Source: Chloroflexus sp. Y-396-1 (GTDB lineage Bacteria > Chloroflexota > Chloroflexia > Chloroflexales > Chloroflexaceae). From it: a stretch of DNA of 64,000 nt. The notes beneath the pieces are model-generated. The model did not search any database, was not told the DNA's origin, and saw only the letters and a program-made list of their open reading frames with translations. The DNA is taken from positions 1,178,001 through 1,242,000 of the forward strand of contig NZ_KI911784.1 of NCBI RefSeq assembly GCF_000516515.1. The letters are read 5' to 3'. A program made the position numbers and the translations under genes. Of the stretch, positions 9,987-19,371 are shown piece by piece; position 1 is the first letter of the stretch, and each line of letters starts with the position of its first letter.

Positions 9987-10751
9987 AGGGCTTTTCAAAG
10001 TTTTCCTTCTCCTCGACAGTGGTGAGGTGAGGAGAGAGGGAAGTGGAAGAGGTGGGTTCCCCCCCCACCCCCTGCCGCTCCCGAACGAGACGAGGCAGGG
10101 GGTGGTTGGGGTGGGTGGACGCTCACACCAAATAGCGTGTTAAAGGGGAGATCACCAGGTTTCCCGCCGTATACCGCACGTGCGGGCCGGAGGCCCGCGC
10201 ACCCAGGTAACAACGCGGGTCGGGTGTCATCGGTGTTACCCGGGTAACAGCGCGGGTCGGGTGTCATCGGTGTTACCCAGGTAACAGCGCGGGTCGGGTG
10301 TCATCGGTGTTACCTGGGTAACAACGCGGGTCGGGTGTCATCGGTGTTACATTGTCTGGTCACTATCGGTGACCCGAAGCTGAAAATCCCGAAAAGCCCT
10401 AATGATAGAGGTTTTTAATGTTTTCGGTTTTCAGTCATGTTCACCGTTGAACGTCGCTCCTACTGTCATCACGATGATCTCCGATGCGATGGCGCATGCT
10501 GGCAGCCTGCATCCAGCAGTGGCTGCGGTAGAGCTGTGCCCTCGCAAGAGTATGCGAGAAGGGCAGATTGGGAACCCGCCCCTACCAAGCGCGCACGCAC
10601 ATCATCGGCGTATGACCAGGGACCAAACCGGAGACCACCTCAACACGGAGCGCAGCGCATCTTTACCCACGCTGTGGACATTCCGCTCACTCCCCACGCC
10701 GTCCCTCTCTCATCACGTCTGCCAGGTTGGGTGAGAACGTTGAAAAGCCCT
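9987..10751. repeat. MITE-like composite element with inverted ends
   Basis: The left end AGGGCTTTTCAAAGTTTTC and the right end GAGAACGTTGAAAAGCCCT are inverted repeats with 17 of 19 matches; an additional right-type end occurs at 10382-10400, so two related units may lie in tandem. No transposase is encoded. Related ends occur at 44996-45014 and 58548-58566. No clear target duplication was found. Confidence 0.5.
10207..10350. repeat. Four-copy 37-bp tandem repeat
   Basis: Four near-identical 33-nt units start at 10207, 10244, 10281 and 10318. Each begins GTAACARCGCGG and ends GGTGTTAC, so each has GTAAC/GTTAC inverted ends. They are separated by 4-nt spacers CCGG, CCAG and CTGG. The copies differ at only one or two bases, so the amplification is recent. 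Related single units occur near 710-745 and 63939-63970. Confidence 0.85.
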
Positions 10752-10897
10752 AAGAATGCCTGTGTAGATTGCACAAAGCTATCTCATCTGGCATACTTAT
10801 GAACAACAGTGTGGAACAGCAAGTATTAGAACGGAAATGCACGAGAACAGGCGCATGTCTAGGAAGCCCTGTAAGCCTTCGTCATACGGGATGAATT

Positions 10898-11809
10898 ATG
10901 TTGAATTATCACCATCTCCGCTACTTCTGGATTGTCGCCCACGAAGGTAACCTGACCCGTGCTGCACAGAAATACAACATTGCTCAATCAGCTCTCTCGA
11001 TGCAGATCAGTGCGCTTGAAGAATTTCTAGGGCAACCACTATTCGAACGGGTCGGTCGGCGGCTCGTTTTAACTGAGGCCGGACACATCGCGCTCGACTT
11101 TGCCGATGCCATCTTTGCCAAAGGAGATGAACTCCTGGGAACGTTTGGCCGCCTGAGCGAATCGCACCAGAAAACGCTGCGCGTTGGTGCACTGGCAACG
11201 CTCTCACGCAACTTTCAAGTGGGCTTTCTGCGTCCGTTGTTTAACGATCCTGAAATCAAGATTATCGTTCGTTCGGGAACCCTGGACGAACTGCTAGGCA
11301 GTCTCAAGCTATACGATCTAGATGTTGTCCTGGCAACAGGGTTTCACATAAATGATCAAGCTACACCTTGGATCGTCCACGTCATTGATACACAACCGGT
11401 CGGCTTGATCGGACAACCGCATCCAGACCGTTACCATCAACCGTTGGAAGCATTGTTACGCAGTGAGCCATTAATAGTGCCCTCAAAGGAATCGACAATT
11501 CGAACGGGATTCGATGCGCTTGTCCATCGTCTGAACATCCAACCAAAGATCGTTGCCGAGATTGATGATATGGCGATGCTCCGTCTGGTAGTGCGCGAAC
11601 ATCACGGACTGGCGGTCATTCCACCGATTGTCGTGAAAGACGAGTTACAGAATGGTAGCCTGGTCGAATATGCCGAACTGCCAGACCTCGTTGAGACCTT
11701 CTGTGCAATCACGCTGGCACGTCGGTTTCCTAACCCTCTATTAGGCCTAGTATTACCGAAGCATGCTTCGTCAGAACCAGAAACCACTGACCGTTCCTTG
11801 CCAACATGA
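10898..11809 (+). CDS. LysR-family regulator, NhaR-like, probable activator of dabBA
   Basis: A 303-residue LysR regulator. The N-terminal HTH ([32 protein letters not shown], about residues 17-48) is followed by a periplasmic-binding-protein-like effector domain. The opening [16 protein letters not shown] resembles NhaR of sodium/proton antiporter systems; NhaR-like regulators are often found next to DUF2309/DabA genes. It is transcribed away from dabBA, and the dyad at 9872-9892 suits it. The RBS is weak (GGGATG). The SMR gene starts 10 nt downstream, suggesting co-transcription. Confidence 0.85.
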   Translation: MLNYHHLRYFWIVAHEGNLTRAAQKYNIAQSALSMQISALEEFLGQPLFERVGRRLVLTEAGHIALDFADAIFAKGDELLGTFGRLSESHQKTLRVGALATLSRNFQVGFLRPLFNDPEIKIIVRSGTLDELLGSLKLYDLDVVLATGFHINDQATPWIVHVIDTQPVGLIGQPHPDRYHQPLEALLRSEPLIVPSKESTIRTGFDALVHRLNIQPKIVAEIDDMAMLRLVVREHHGLAVIPPIVVKDELQNGSLVEYAELPDLVETFCAITLARRFPNPLLGLVLPKHASSEPETTDRSLPT

Positions 11810-11819
11810 AGGACTATTT

Positions 11820-12152
11820 ATGAAACACTGGCTTTTCTTACTCGTTGCCATTCTCACCGAAGTTATCGCTACCTCGGCGCTCAAAGCTAGCGCCGGCTTT
11901 AGTCGTGTTTTACCTTCACTAATTGTGGTAATTGGCTATGCTATCTCGTTCTACGCAATGTCACTGGCCCTCGAAGCCATTCCGGTAGGCATTGCCTACG
12001 CGGTTTGGTCGGGGATCGGTATCGTCCTGATCACGGTTACAGCATGGATACTCTACGGCCAACGTCTCGATCTATGGGCAATGATTGGCATTGGTTTTAT
12101 CATTGTCGGGGTCATTATTTTGAATCTTTTGTCAAAAGTCGAAGTCCATTAA
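11820..12152 (+). CDS. SMR-family small multidrug/guanidinium-type transporter
   Basis: A 110-residue protein with four TM helices. The SMR signature includes the conserved Glu in helix 1 ([18 protein letters not shown]14) and the [20 protein letters not shown] motif in helix 3. It is a proton antiporter of small cations, acting as an antiparallel dimer in the inner membrane. An in-frame upstream ATG at 11763 lies inside the LysR gene; MKHWLF has AAGGA at the right spacing and the standard family N-terminus. Substrate is unknown. Confidence 0.88.
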   Translation: MKHWLFLLVAILTEVIATSALKASAGFSRVLPSLIVVIGYAISFYAMSLALEAIPVGIAYAVWSGIGIVLITVTAWILYGQRLDLWAMIGIGFIIVGVIILNLLSKVEVH

Positions 12153-12191
12153 TCATCAAAGATTCATTGATCTCGATAATAGTTAGAATGC

Positions 12192-12197
12192 TACAAT
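12192..12197 (+). promoter_or_regulatory. Extended -10 promoter (TGCTACAAT) of the methyltransferase gene
   Basis: TACAAT preceded by TGC is 37 nt before the ATG at 12235. A TTGATC at 12167-12172 may be the -35 box with a long 19-nt spacer. Confidence 0.5.
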
Positions 12198-12234
12198 AGC
12201 TTCACCGAATAACCGCTCAAAGGCCACGGGCATT

Positions 12235-13044
12235 ATGGTAAAAGACACAATTCTCCAACAGGCGATTAAGCTGCTGGCTAAGAGTCGTATGTTTCCCACC
12301 AATCTTACGCCACGAACACAAGTTCAGACTCTGATCGAGCAGCTCCATCCGCTCGCCCCATCAACCCCGTTTACTCGCCTTGGCCCATTGGGTGATGGTG
12401 GGTATCTTGTACCTGACGATCTGGAAGGAATCACCGTCTGCTTCTCACCCGGCGTTGGTCAGATTGCCGATTTCGAGCAAGATTGCGCCCGTCGGGGGAT
12501 GACCGTCTTCATGGCCGACGCCTCTGTCGAGGGGCCGCCCTACCCACATCCGGCCTTTCGGTTTAGCAAGCGCTTTATCGGTGCGTTCACGAATGGTCAA
12601 TACATCACGCTGGCTGATTGGGTTAGTCAGTCGTTACCGGCACAGGAAACCGGTGATCTCTTGCTGCAAATGGACATTGAGGGCGCAGAGTATGAGGTGA
12701 TTCTGGCAACACCAGTCGAGTTACTACACCGTTTTCGGATTATTGTGGCTGAATTTCATCATCTCGATCAATTGTGGAACAAATGGTTCTTTCTCTTTGC
12801 TAGTCATGCCATCGAGAAATTATTACAAACACATGCCTGTGTTCACATTCATCCAAACAACCGACGCGGCGCAGTCACTATTGGCAGTATTACTATTCCG
12901 CGCACAATGGAATTTACCTTTTTGCGACGTGATCGATTGAAAGAACACCGATTTCGGAGCGACTTTCCGCATCCACTCGATGCTGATAATACTGTGGGTC
13001 AAGCATTGCCATTACCAGAGTGTTGGTATCGTAGTTCAACATAA
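12235..13044 (+). CDS. FkbM-like SAM-dependent methyltransferase
   Basis: A 269-residue protein resembling the FkbM/Methyltransf_21 group. The likely SAM site is in GDGGYLVPDD (about 53-62) and FSPGVGQIADFE (about 71-82); LLLQMDIEGAEYEVIL (about 142-157) is the typical FkbM strand with the acidic residue and following helix. Such enzymes methylate glycans or small molecules; the substrate cannot be told. The gene has its own promoter and no operon partner. The RBS is poor, so a short leader starting near 12204 is likely. Confidence 0.68.
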   Translation: MVKDTILQQAIKLLAKSRMFPTNLTPRTQVQTLIEQLHPLAPSTPFTRLGPLGDGGYLVPDDLEGITVCFSPGVGQIADFEQDCARRGMTVFMADASVEGPPYPHPAFRFSKRFIGAFTNGQYITLADWVSQSLPAQETGDLLLQMDIEGAEYEVILATPVELLHRFRIIVAEFHHLDQLWNKWFFLFASHAIEKLLQTHACVHIHPNNRRGAVTIGSITIPRTMEFTFLRRDRLKEHRFRSDFPHPLDADNTVGQALPLPECWYRSST

Positions 13045-13364
13045 TCCAAAAACAATATGAATATAAAAAGAGAGAATACCTGTCTATTCTTACGGCGATA
13101 GCTATCTGTGGTCATTCTCGCCCACCCTGGTTATCACCACACCGTAGAGGCAGGTTTGGAACCTAGCCCGCCTAGCGTGGTGATACCGCAGCGATGGAGT
13201 TTACCCGCGTACTACGGAATACGAGGATTGGCGGAGCGCACGATTGTTGTTCATATTCTTTCGGTGGCTGATTCACTCGTATGAACAAACGTTATCATAT
13301 GAAGTACTAACAGCCAGTGGGTTTTTAGTTCCCGATCCATTCTAGCTCCCGTCTTCCGATCTCA
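13045..13364. other. Intergenic gap with a degenerate dispersed repeat
   Basis: No gene is visible. From about 13110 to 13230 the sequence (gaggcaggttTGGAACCT...GCCTAGCGTGgtgat...acccgcgtactacgg) aligns by eye with 620-700 and 63850-63910, so it is another decayed copy of that family. Confidence 0.5.
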
Positions 13365-15371
13365 CTATTCCGCGCAGATCACTTCGTATTGTGACCGTTC
13401 ACTGCTGTGCGGCGTAGCCGCGATGACGATCAGGACACCTCGCTCGTTAGGGTTGAGCGTTGCGGTAGCGGCGCCAGTGGCGTCTGGAACAAGTGCTTCC
13501 ACCGTGATACGACCGTCGGAAGCTGTGCGAACCAGTCGTAATTCCCACAGTTGGGGCAAGTCGCCGTCTATCCGTACAAATCCAACGGCATCCCAATCTC
13601 CAGTACCAGATTCAACATCGTCACGAAACCCGATTTCAGGAATAGCGATATTATCGATCAGCATACCCGGTGCATGCACACCTTGATCGTTAACCGACCA
13701 GAAACGCAACAAAATTTCCTGACCGACAAAGGGGGTAAGATCCATCTGCTCGGTAACCCAAATACCACGCAGACCATCCTCCAGATCTGCGTCTGGGCGA
13801 CCCGATACGCCGGTTAGCCCATGACCATAATTGACTCCCTGCGGATCGTAATCAGTTGTCCATTTACCAGGTAGTGTCTCCCAGGTCTGACCGTTGTCGG
13901 TTGAGACGGTCACGAAGGCGTAGTCATAATCGTCTTCAATCTCAAACCAAGTATCGAATATGAGAGTTGCCGAGCTTACGTTGCGCAGATCAAAGGCCTG
14001 TGTCAATGTAGCAATACTATCATCGCTGCGGTTGCTCCACCAGGCGTAGCGGCCACGTGGCATCTGACCCGCAATACGTACCGTCTGATCACCACGAAAT
14101 GTGACCGTTCGCGTATTGGAGGGAAGGGCAAGATAATCGATCCCAAATTGAACGATGTCATCGCGATAGCGATTGCCAATCGGTGTTGGTCGGACTTTAC
14201 GCGGAAGTAGATTGGATAGTTCGGCGCCGGTATCGTAGGTATATCGCCCATCACCGACCCGTGGATTATCGATCAGATTTGCAACCGCCCAATCGGCCAC
14301 AATTTGGCGGAAGTGAACAATATCGGGTCGTATTTGAGCCGCTAACTCGACAAATGCTTCCAGATTATTACCGGCGTCGGCCCGGATAAGGGGACGCAAC
14401 TGCTCCTTACCGGCATATTGGGCGTAGATATAGCGCATGAAGAGGTGAGCTGCACCGTAATGCCCACCTGACTGACCGGGTGCAAATCCCCAACCGGTCA
14501 ACTGAATATCGGTGTTGCGCAGGTAGAGCGGAATAAAGCCCTCGCTCTGAAATCCGTTCAAATCTTCGGAGAGCTGTGACATTCCTTCATTGAGCCAAAG
14601 AGCACTGCCTGGTTGTTCATTCTGATGGATCATGTGTTGGAACTCATGGGCAAGCACATCGAGATAGGTATCACTCTCAAATGGCATCAGCTCAATGTTC
14701 ATGAAGAACATCTCACGCTCATTGCTGTAGCGATTGACCTGGCGGGGGAGCGAGTCGCTCGATGAGTAATAGCCGAGAACCTGCCGACTCCGCTCGACCG
14801 CATTGAGAATGGTAATCCGGTTATCAGCATCAACACCAGGCTGAATCTCACTACCAAAAATCTCGCGGGTGCGCGGGTAGATCTCAGTTTCAAACGTGCG
14901 GGCAGCGCGCTCAAGTGCGGCCTGATTGTAAGGCACACCGGTCTCAACATACATCAGAACCACCGGCCCGACGTAGCGTAGTTCGGCGGTAATCTCGTAT
15001 TGAGTGTCGGTACCGAAATCAGTAACAAAAAACGTGCGACGCTCACCAACCTGTACATCGAGTGGTTCAGTCCGGGCCACATTTGGGCACTCAGTGGGTG
15101 CGGGCCGACAGTTGCCAAGTTGCCGCGCCAGCTCTACCTGATCACGCGGCAGGCGCCTAGCAGCATCGAGCAAGGCGATCTCATCGATCTGAGCAGGGGG
15201 TTCGGGAGTGGTCTCTACTACAGCGGTGGCCGGGCGAGGAGGGGCATTCGTTGAGCCGGTGACCGGTTTCGATACGGCAGTGGGTGCTACCGGCGGAGGA
15301 TCAACCGGCGCCATACAACCTACTAGTACCAGGAGAATGAGAAAAAGGGAGCTGAGGATATTGGGTTTCAT
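13365..15371 (-). CDS. Secreted lipoprotein zinc metallopeptidase, immune inhibitor A-like
   Basis: A 668-residue exported peptidase. The start MKPNILSSLFLILLVLVGC gives a lipoprotein signal with lipobox LVGC (Cys19), so the protein is lipid-anchored outside the membrane. The catalytic motif HEFQH (about residue 254) with a downstream NEGMSQLSED supplies zinc ligands and the gluzincin Glu. The C-terminal half is a beta-rich region with an immune-inhibitor-A-like 'VEG' jelly-roll (DYAFVTVSTDNGQTWETLPG...). A longer frame starts at 15455, but it would hide the signal peptide; AAAGG precedes the chosen ATG. It stands alone. Confidence 0.82.
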   Translation of the reverse strand: MKPNILSSLFLILLVLVGCMAPVDPPPVAPTAVSKPVTGSTNAPPRPATAVVETTPEPPAQIDEIALLDAARRLPRDQVELARQLGNCRPAPTECPNVARTEPLDVQVGERRTFFVTDFGTDTQYEITAELRYVGPVVLMYVETGVPYNQAALERAARTFETEIYPRTREIFGSEIQPGVDADNRITILNAVERSRQVLGYYSSSDSLPRQVNRYSNEREMFFMNIELMPFESDTYLDVLAHEFQHMIHQNEQPGSALWLNEGMSQLSEDLNGFQSEGFIPLYLRNTDIQLTGWGFAPGQSGGHYGAAHLFMRYIYAQYAGKEQLRPLIRADAGNNLEAFVELAAQIRPDIVHFRQIVADWAVANLIDNPRVGDGRYTYDTGAELSNLLPRKVRPTPIGNRYRDDIVQFGIDYLALPSNTRTVTFRGDQTVRIAGQMPRGRYAWWSNRSDDSIATLTQAFDLRNVSSATLIFDTWFEIEDDYDYAFVTVSTDNGQTWETLPGKWTTDYDPQGVNYGHGLTGVSGRPDADLEDGLRGIWVTEQMDLTPFVGQEILLRFWSVNDQGVHAPGMLIDNIAIPEIGFRDDVESGTGDWDAVGFVRIDGDLPQLWELRLVRTASDGRITVEALVPDATGAATATLNPNERGVLIVIAATPHSSERSQYEVICAE

Positions 15372-16175
15372 AACAACCTTTAGTTCATTCCTAATCAACA
15401 GGAGAGAGGATGGGGAACCCTTACCATAGTGGTATGCTGCCGTTATCACCATCATTCATTATGGGTGATCTTCGCGCACAATGCAACACGAATACGATGG
15501 TGAAATAAAAGCGCAGCGCTGCTACCTCCTTTCGATGGTAAGCCTGTGGCTGAAAATAATCCTCTCACCTGAGTTTTGATAGGTGCTGCTGAAGCGTGGC
15601 TTTAGCAGTCTACCCGTAACCCCCACATCCTGAAGGAAATATTTAGACAAACTCCTAGAGCATGATCAAAAACCTGGGCTGTTGATGAGTCTTAACCATG
15701 ACAGCGCCATAATGGTCAGAGGAACATTGGCGGACAACGCATGCGTCTCCGCGACGCACTGAAACAGGGTTGCAACGGTTGCAGCGTCGGTGCTGCGGAG
15801 TACGACTGGCGGCCCTCACCTTCTCCCCAGACCCCTTCCTCTCCCCCACGGGGAGAAGAAGGGGGAGGGCGGAGCGGGAGTGAAAGCATATTGGTAACCT
15901 CCCAAATGGTTGCACAGGCACGGTACCTGCCCGATGAGAAAGCCGGTTTGTTGTTCGGTTGCCCAAAGTGGTACCGGATTCGATCACGAAGGTCATCTCT
16001 TCATTCGGTATGAGTATGCCAATACGTCTTCACTGCGGCCTCTGAAACACATGCAACGCTATGAGCGCGATACTCAATGACAGATCGCAAAGACGGGCAT
16101 CACTCGCCATTGAGTCATGCCCGTCGAGGAGAGGAAGGGGGATTTCCCGTGTTAGCGTGCTATCATTATTGACTG
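15372..16175. other. Intergenic gap holding a dispersed repeat copy
   Basis: No gene is supported in about 800 bp. A clear repeat copy lies at 15769-15950. An AGAGCATGATCAAAAACC string at 15656-15673 resembles, in inverted form, the end of the 21.9-22.1 kb copy, so the element may extend from about 15656. The rest shows nothing I recognise. Confidence 0.55.
15769..15950. repeat. Dispersed intergenic repeat, copy 1
   Basis: From GTTGCAACGG to GATGAGAAAGCCGG this aligns almost base for base with 21916-22075, including 'cggtgctgcggag', 'tggcggccctcacctt' and 'ggtacctgcccgatgagaaagcc'. A pyrimidine-rich arm (CCTTCCTCTCCCCC) pairs with a following GGGGAGAAGAAGGGGG arm to give a long hairpin. No coding potential. 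Confidence 0.75.
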
Positions 16176-17066
16176 CTAGATTGCCACAGCAGTATTATTG
16201 CCCCGGTTCGCCATCGCACGCAGACGCGAGATACGCTTATGGGTCTCAGGGTGAGTGCGGAAGAGACTGGCCAGGCCACCAAGGACCGGATTGACAATAT
16301 ACATGTGTGCAGTTGCTGGACGCACATCTTCCATAGGCATACGACCTGCTGCCCACTCTAGCTTCTCGAGAGCACTGGCCAACGGTAGCGGATTACCGAG
16401 AATTTGTGCACCACCTGCATCGGCCATGTACTCTCGCGAGCGTGAGATAGCCATCTGAATAATGAGAGCCATGATTGGCGCCAGCATTGCCGTTAGTATG
16501 CCACCGACCAGGCCAGCAATGCCACCATCTTCTTCGTCACTGCCACCGAGACCGGCGAAGATCAGACCCCACATGACCATATCGGCCAGCATACCAATAG
16601 CACCGGCGATGGTAGCTGCAATTGAAGAAATAAGGGTGTCACGATGCTTAATGTGGGCCAGTTCGTGAGCGATTACACCAGCAAGTTCCTCACGAGTCAG
16701 CAATCGCGCAATTCCGGTTGTCACTGCAACTGCACCATGAGCGGGATCGCGACCGGTAGCAAAGGCGTTTGGTGCATCGGTGTCGATAATGTAGACACGC
16801 GGTTTGGGAATACCTGCACGCCGTGATAGTTCTTCAACCATGGCGTGAAGTTCTGGCGCCTCATCAGGTGAAACTTCCTGGGCACCACTCATCTTGAGTG
16901 CCAGCGTGTCAGAGAACCACCAGGCACCCATATTCATCACGACGGCCAGCACAAGAGCGATAATCATACCGGCCTGGCCGCCAATTGCGCCACCGATTAC
17001 AATGAACAAACCGGTGAGCAGGCCAAGCAAACCAACAGTTTTCAGGCTATTTACTAACATTGTCAC
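16176..17066 (-). CDS. htpX: HtpX-family membrane zinc protease
   Basis: HtpX is an inner-membrane M48 metalloprotease that degrades misfolded membrane proteins. The 296 residues are typical: two N-terminal TM helices (about 8-50), motif HELAH (about residue 134) with catalytic Glu, two further hydrophobic segments (about 145-200) and the downstream zinc Glu in SREYMADAGG. The start is GTG at 17066, with GGAGGA 6-7 nt upstream; an ATG two codons later is possible. It is monocistronic. Confidence 0.92.
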   Translation of the reverse strand: MTMLVNSLKTVGLLGLLTGLFIVIGGAIGGQAGMIIALVLAVVMNMGAWWFSDTLALKMSGAQEVSPDEAPELHAMVEELSRRAGIPKPRVYIIDTDAPNAFATGRDPAHGAVAVTTGIARLLTREELAGVIAHELAHIKHRDTLISSIAATIAGAIGMLADMVMWGLIFAGLGGSDEEDGGIAGLVGGILTAMLAPIMALIIQMAISRSREYMADAGGAQILGNPLPLASALEKLEWAAGRMPMEDVRPATAHMYIVNPVLGGLASLFRTHPETHKRISRLRAMANRGNNTAVAI

Positions 17067-17642
17067 GGTACTTCCTCCACTCTATATACTATCCCTATCA
17101 GGATTTTTCGCACTCGTTATTAGTATAACTTTCTATAAAGCATAAACCAAGGGATGGCATTCCTAACCGAGTGGGGAGAAGTTCCCGATATGAGGGAGAA
17201 AAGAGGGTGAGAGGTGAGTGGAGCTTCCCAATCCGCCACCGCTGCCGACCGCAGGATGCAGGTTCAGATCAGAGGTCTATGATCCTAGGTAAACGTCATA
17301 CCAATCCTGTCCGCGAAAACCGGTGTACGAGCCAGAGGCGCGCATCCTCCGCTACCCAGACGAACAATGGCACGTTCCGCTGGTTACCCCCTGCCCCCAC
17401 GATCGAGGGTATACAGAGGTACTGATGTATCAACCGATAGGTATCAGCCGTCTGCTGCCCGACACAAGCCTGAGCCCGCGTACTCCGGTAACTGCATAGG
17501 GTGAGAGTTATCGGCTGCGGGTAAAGGATATTTGTCGGTGTCACTTTACGTTTGCGTCGCTTGGGCATCGAAGGTGACCCAAAGCTGATCGCGCTGAAAA
17601 CCCCTCCACGCTTCTGCTTGATAGCATTCGTATGAAGTGTGG
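17067..17642. other. Intergenic gap with degenerate repeat
   Basis: No gene is supported. The part from about 17310 to 17605 resembles the 10.2-10.4 kb element in weak form ('gtgtacgagccagaggcgcgcatcc' and 'gaaggtgacccaaagctgatcgcgctgaaaacccctcc' against 'atcggtgacccgaagctgaaaatcccgaaaagccct'). It reads as an old copy of the same family. Confidence 0.45.
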
Positions 17643-18602
17643 TCACTCCTCATCGAGTGGTTTCAACCCTGTTTCGATCTGTGCTCGTCGCGGTTCGAGA
17701 AAAGGTGGCAGTGCCAATCGTTCGCCAAGCGCATTGGTCGGTTCATCGACAGCGAAGCCCGGTTCATCGGTAGCCAGTTCAAAGAGGATGCCGTTGGGTT
17801 CGTGAACATAGATGCTGCGAAAATAGTAGCGATTCACGATCCCGCTATTGGGAATCCGCAACTCACCGAGCCAGCGCGCCCACTCCTGATGTTCGGCAAA
17901 GGTAGAGACCCGAAAGGCAACATGATGGACACCGCCAGCGCCTGCTTGAGCTGGCGGTAAACTGGGTTGAGCAACAACATGAACTTCGGCTGCCGGGCCA
18001 CCTTCCCCCATCGTGTAAACGTGTACAGGCTGTTCAGGGAAGTCGGGGTGCACATATGTGCGATGGTGCTGCATGCCAAATACCACACGGAGCATGGCAT
18101 CAGTCAACTCGAGGCGAGGCACACTCAATAACACCGGTCCCAGGCCACGAATCTGATATTCAATAGGCACCGGACTGTGTTGCCACGGCACAAACTCACC
18201 AATCCCGCCATCATCAATGAGCATTAGCCGTTGCCCTTCAGGATCTTCCAGGTCGAGGGTCAGACGGTTATCGCGTTGCACAACTTCACCGACCCATCCC
18301 ACTGTCGTGCGCAGACGCTCAGCCCACCAGGTCAGGGCTTTAGCTCCGTTGACTCGCAGTCCGGTACGAATAATACTGCGCGTGCCACGTCGTTCAGGCG
18401 GCAATGGCCAATCGAAGAAGGTCAGATCACTACCAGGGGTACCTGCGCCATCGGCGTAGAACAGGTGATAAGCGCTGGTGTCATCCTGATTAACGGTGCG
18501 TTTGACCAGCCGCATCCCAAGGATGCGGGTATAGAAAGCGTAATTTTGTCGAATATTGGCTGAGATGGCTGTAACGTGATGAAGACCGATAAGTTGTCGC
18601 AT
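17643..18602 (-). CDS. VOC-superfamily ring-cleaving dioxygenase
   Basis: A 319-residue protein with two vicinal-oxygen-chelate (glyoxalase-like) modules. The opening [38 protein letters not shown] and the later GVHHVAFRV (about 224) carry His metal ligands; [14 protein letters not shown] supplies the distal Glu. This is the MhqA/MhqO type linked to hydroquinone or catechol breakdown in Firmicutes. It lies 26 nt downstream of a NarL-type regulator on the same strand, so they are probably co-transcribed. The natural substrate is unknown. Confidence 0.82.
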   Translation of the reverse strand: MRQLIGLHHVTAISANIRQNYAFYTRILGMRLVKRTVNQDDTSAYHLFYADGAGTPGSDLTFFDWPLPPERRGTRSIIRTGLRVNGAKALTWWAERLRTTVGWVGEVVQRDNRLTLDLEDPEGQRLMLIDDGGIGEFVPWQHSPVPIEYQIRGLGPVLLSVPRLELTDAMLRVVFGMQHHRTYVHPDFPEQPVHVYTMGEGGPAAEVHVVAQPSLPPAQAGAGGVHHVAFRVSTFAEHQEWARWLGELRIPNSGIVNRYYFRSIYVHEPNGILFELATDEPGFAVDEPTNALGERLALPPFLEPRRAQIETGLKPLDEE

Positions 18603-18628
18603 GAGTTTTCGCTTTCACGTGGGGTATG

Positions 18629-19288
18629 CTAGCGCAGTTCTGGTGGTGGAACCAGACCACGCTGCACAGCGACAATGGCCGCTTGGGTACGGTTGCTTAC
18701 GCCTAGTTTCTGAAAAATTTCGCTCAGACGATTACCAACCGTCTTTTCGGCCAGACTCAACTTGAGTGCAATTGCCCGGTTATCATCACCCTGCGCAACC
18801 AGGGCCAGAATATCACGTTCACGTGGTGTCAGTACTTCATTGAGTGCCGGCATTGCATCATTGCGACGAAGAAGTTCGAGGACACGTGCCGCAGCGCTAC
18901 CGGCCAATGCTGCTTCACCACGATGTACTACATGAATGGCTTCAATCAGTTCGGTTGCATCAGCATCTTTCAACAAGTAGGCATTCGCACCAGCGCGCAG
19001 TGCTTCGAGCACTGTTTGCTCATCGCGGTGCATCGTCAGGACGACACAGCGTGTCTGAGGACTGACCTGCGCAATCTGGCGGGCAGCCTCGATACCGGTC
19101 ATCACCGGCATTGAAACATCAAGCAGGGCGATGTCAGGAGAGGTGGTTTTAGCTGCCTCAACGGCTGCCGCACCATCGCGTACTTCTGCGACAACTTGAA
19201 ACCCACCCTTGCGCTCAAGAATCTCGCGCAGGCCTTGTCGGAACATGGTATGGTCGTCGGCGAGTAAGATAGTTATCGGCTTACTCAT
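18629..19288 (-). CDS. NarL/FixJ-family response regulator
   Basis: A 219-residue two-domain regulator. The receiver domain has the acidic pair in LLADDHTMFR, the phospho-acceptor Asp in IALLDVSMPVMTG (about 56) and the conserved Lys in LLKDA (about 105). The LuxR-type HTH is LTPRERDILALVAQGDDNRAIALKLSLAEKTVGNRLSEIF (about 147-187). GGAGG precedes the ATG. The likely partner kinase is not adjacent; the only NarX-like protein in the window is 38 kb away and lacks a phosphoacceptor domain. It heads an operon with the VOC dioxygenase. Confidence 0.9.
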   Translation of the reverse strand: MSKPITILLADDHTMFRQGLREILERKGGFQVVAEVRDGAAAVEAAKTTSPDIALLDVSMPVMTGIEAARQIAQVSPQTRCVVLTMHRDEQTVLEALRAGANAYLLKDADATELIEAIHVVHRGEAALAGSAAARVLELLRRNDAMPALNEVLTPRERDILALVAQGDDNRAIALKLSLAEKTVGNRLSEIFQKLGVSNRTQAAIVAVQRGLVPPPELR

Positions 19289-19371
19289 GGTGCCTCCGAT
19301 CTAGCCGTGCATAGGTATCAAACCTTTTGCCCATGCTACCAATACGGGCGAACACATTCCACTTGTGCTCC

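Larger units (their letters stand above)
9786..10897. other. 1.1-kb intergenic region: dab promoter plus nested dispersed repeats
   Basis: Only the first 110 bp look like ordinary regulatory DNA. From 9987 the sequence has features of inserted repeats. AGGGCTTTTCAAAGTTTTC at 9987-10005 faces GAAAATCCCGAAAAGCCCT at 10382-10400 and GAGAACGTTGAAAAGCCCT at 10733-10751, which are its inverted counterparts. Between them lie a purine/pyrimidine-rich segment, a GCGGGCCGGAGGCCCGC hairpin (about 10182-10199) and a four-copy 37-bp tandem repeat. Short open frames here resemble no known protein. Confidence 0.6.

Noticed and set aside
10207-10350. Possible CRISPR array
   Set aside because: Repeats are 33 nt, but spacers are only 4 nt and nearly identical; no cas genes are present.
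10402-10802. Two overlapping plus-strand frames of 110 and 121 codons
   Set aside because: They lie inside the MITE-like element, have no RBS and show no family features.
15655-15996. 113-codon minus-strand frame
   Set aside because: It lies across a dispersed repeat copy and translates low-complexity sequence.
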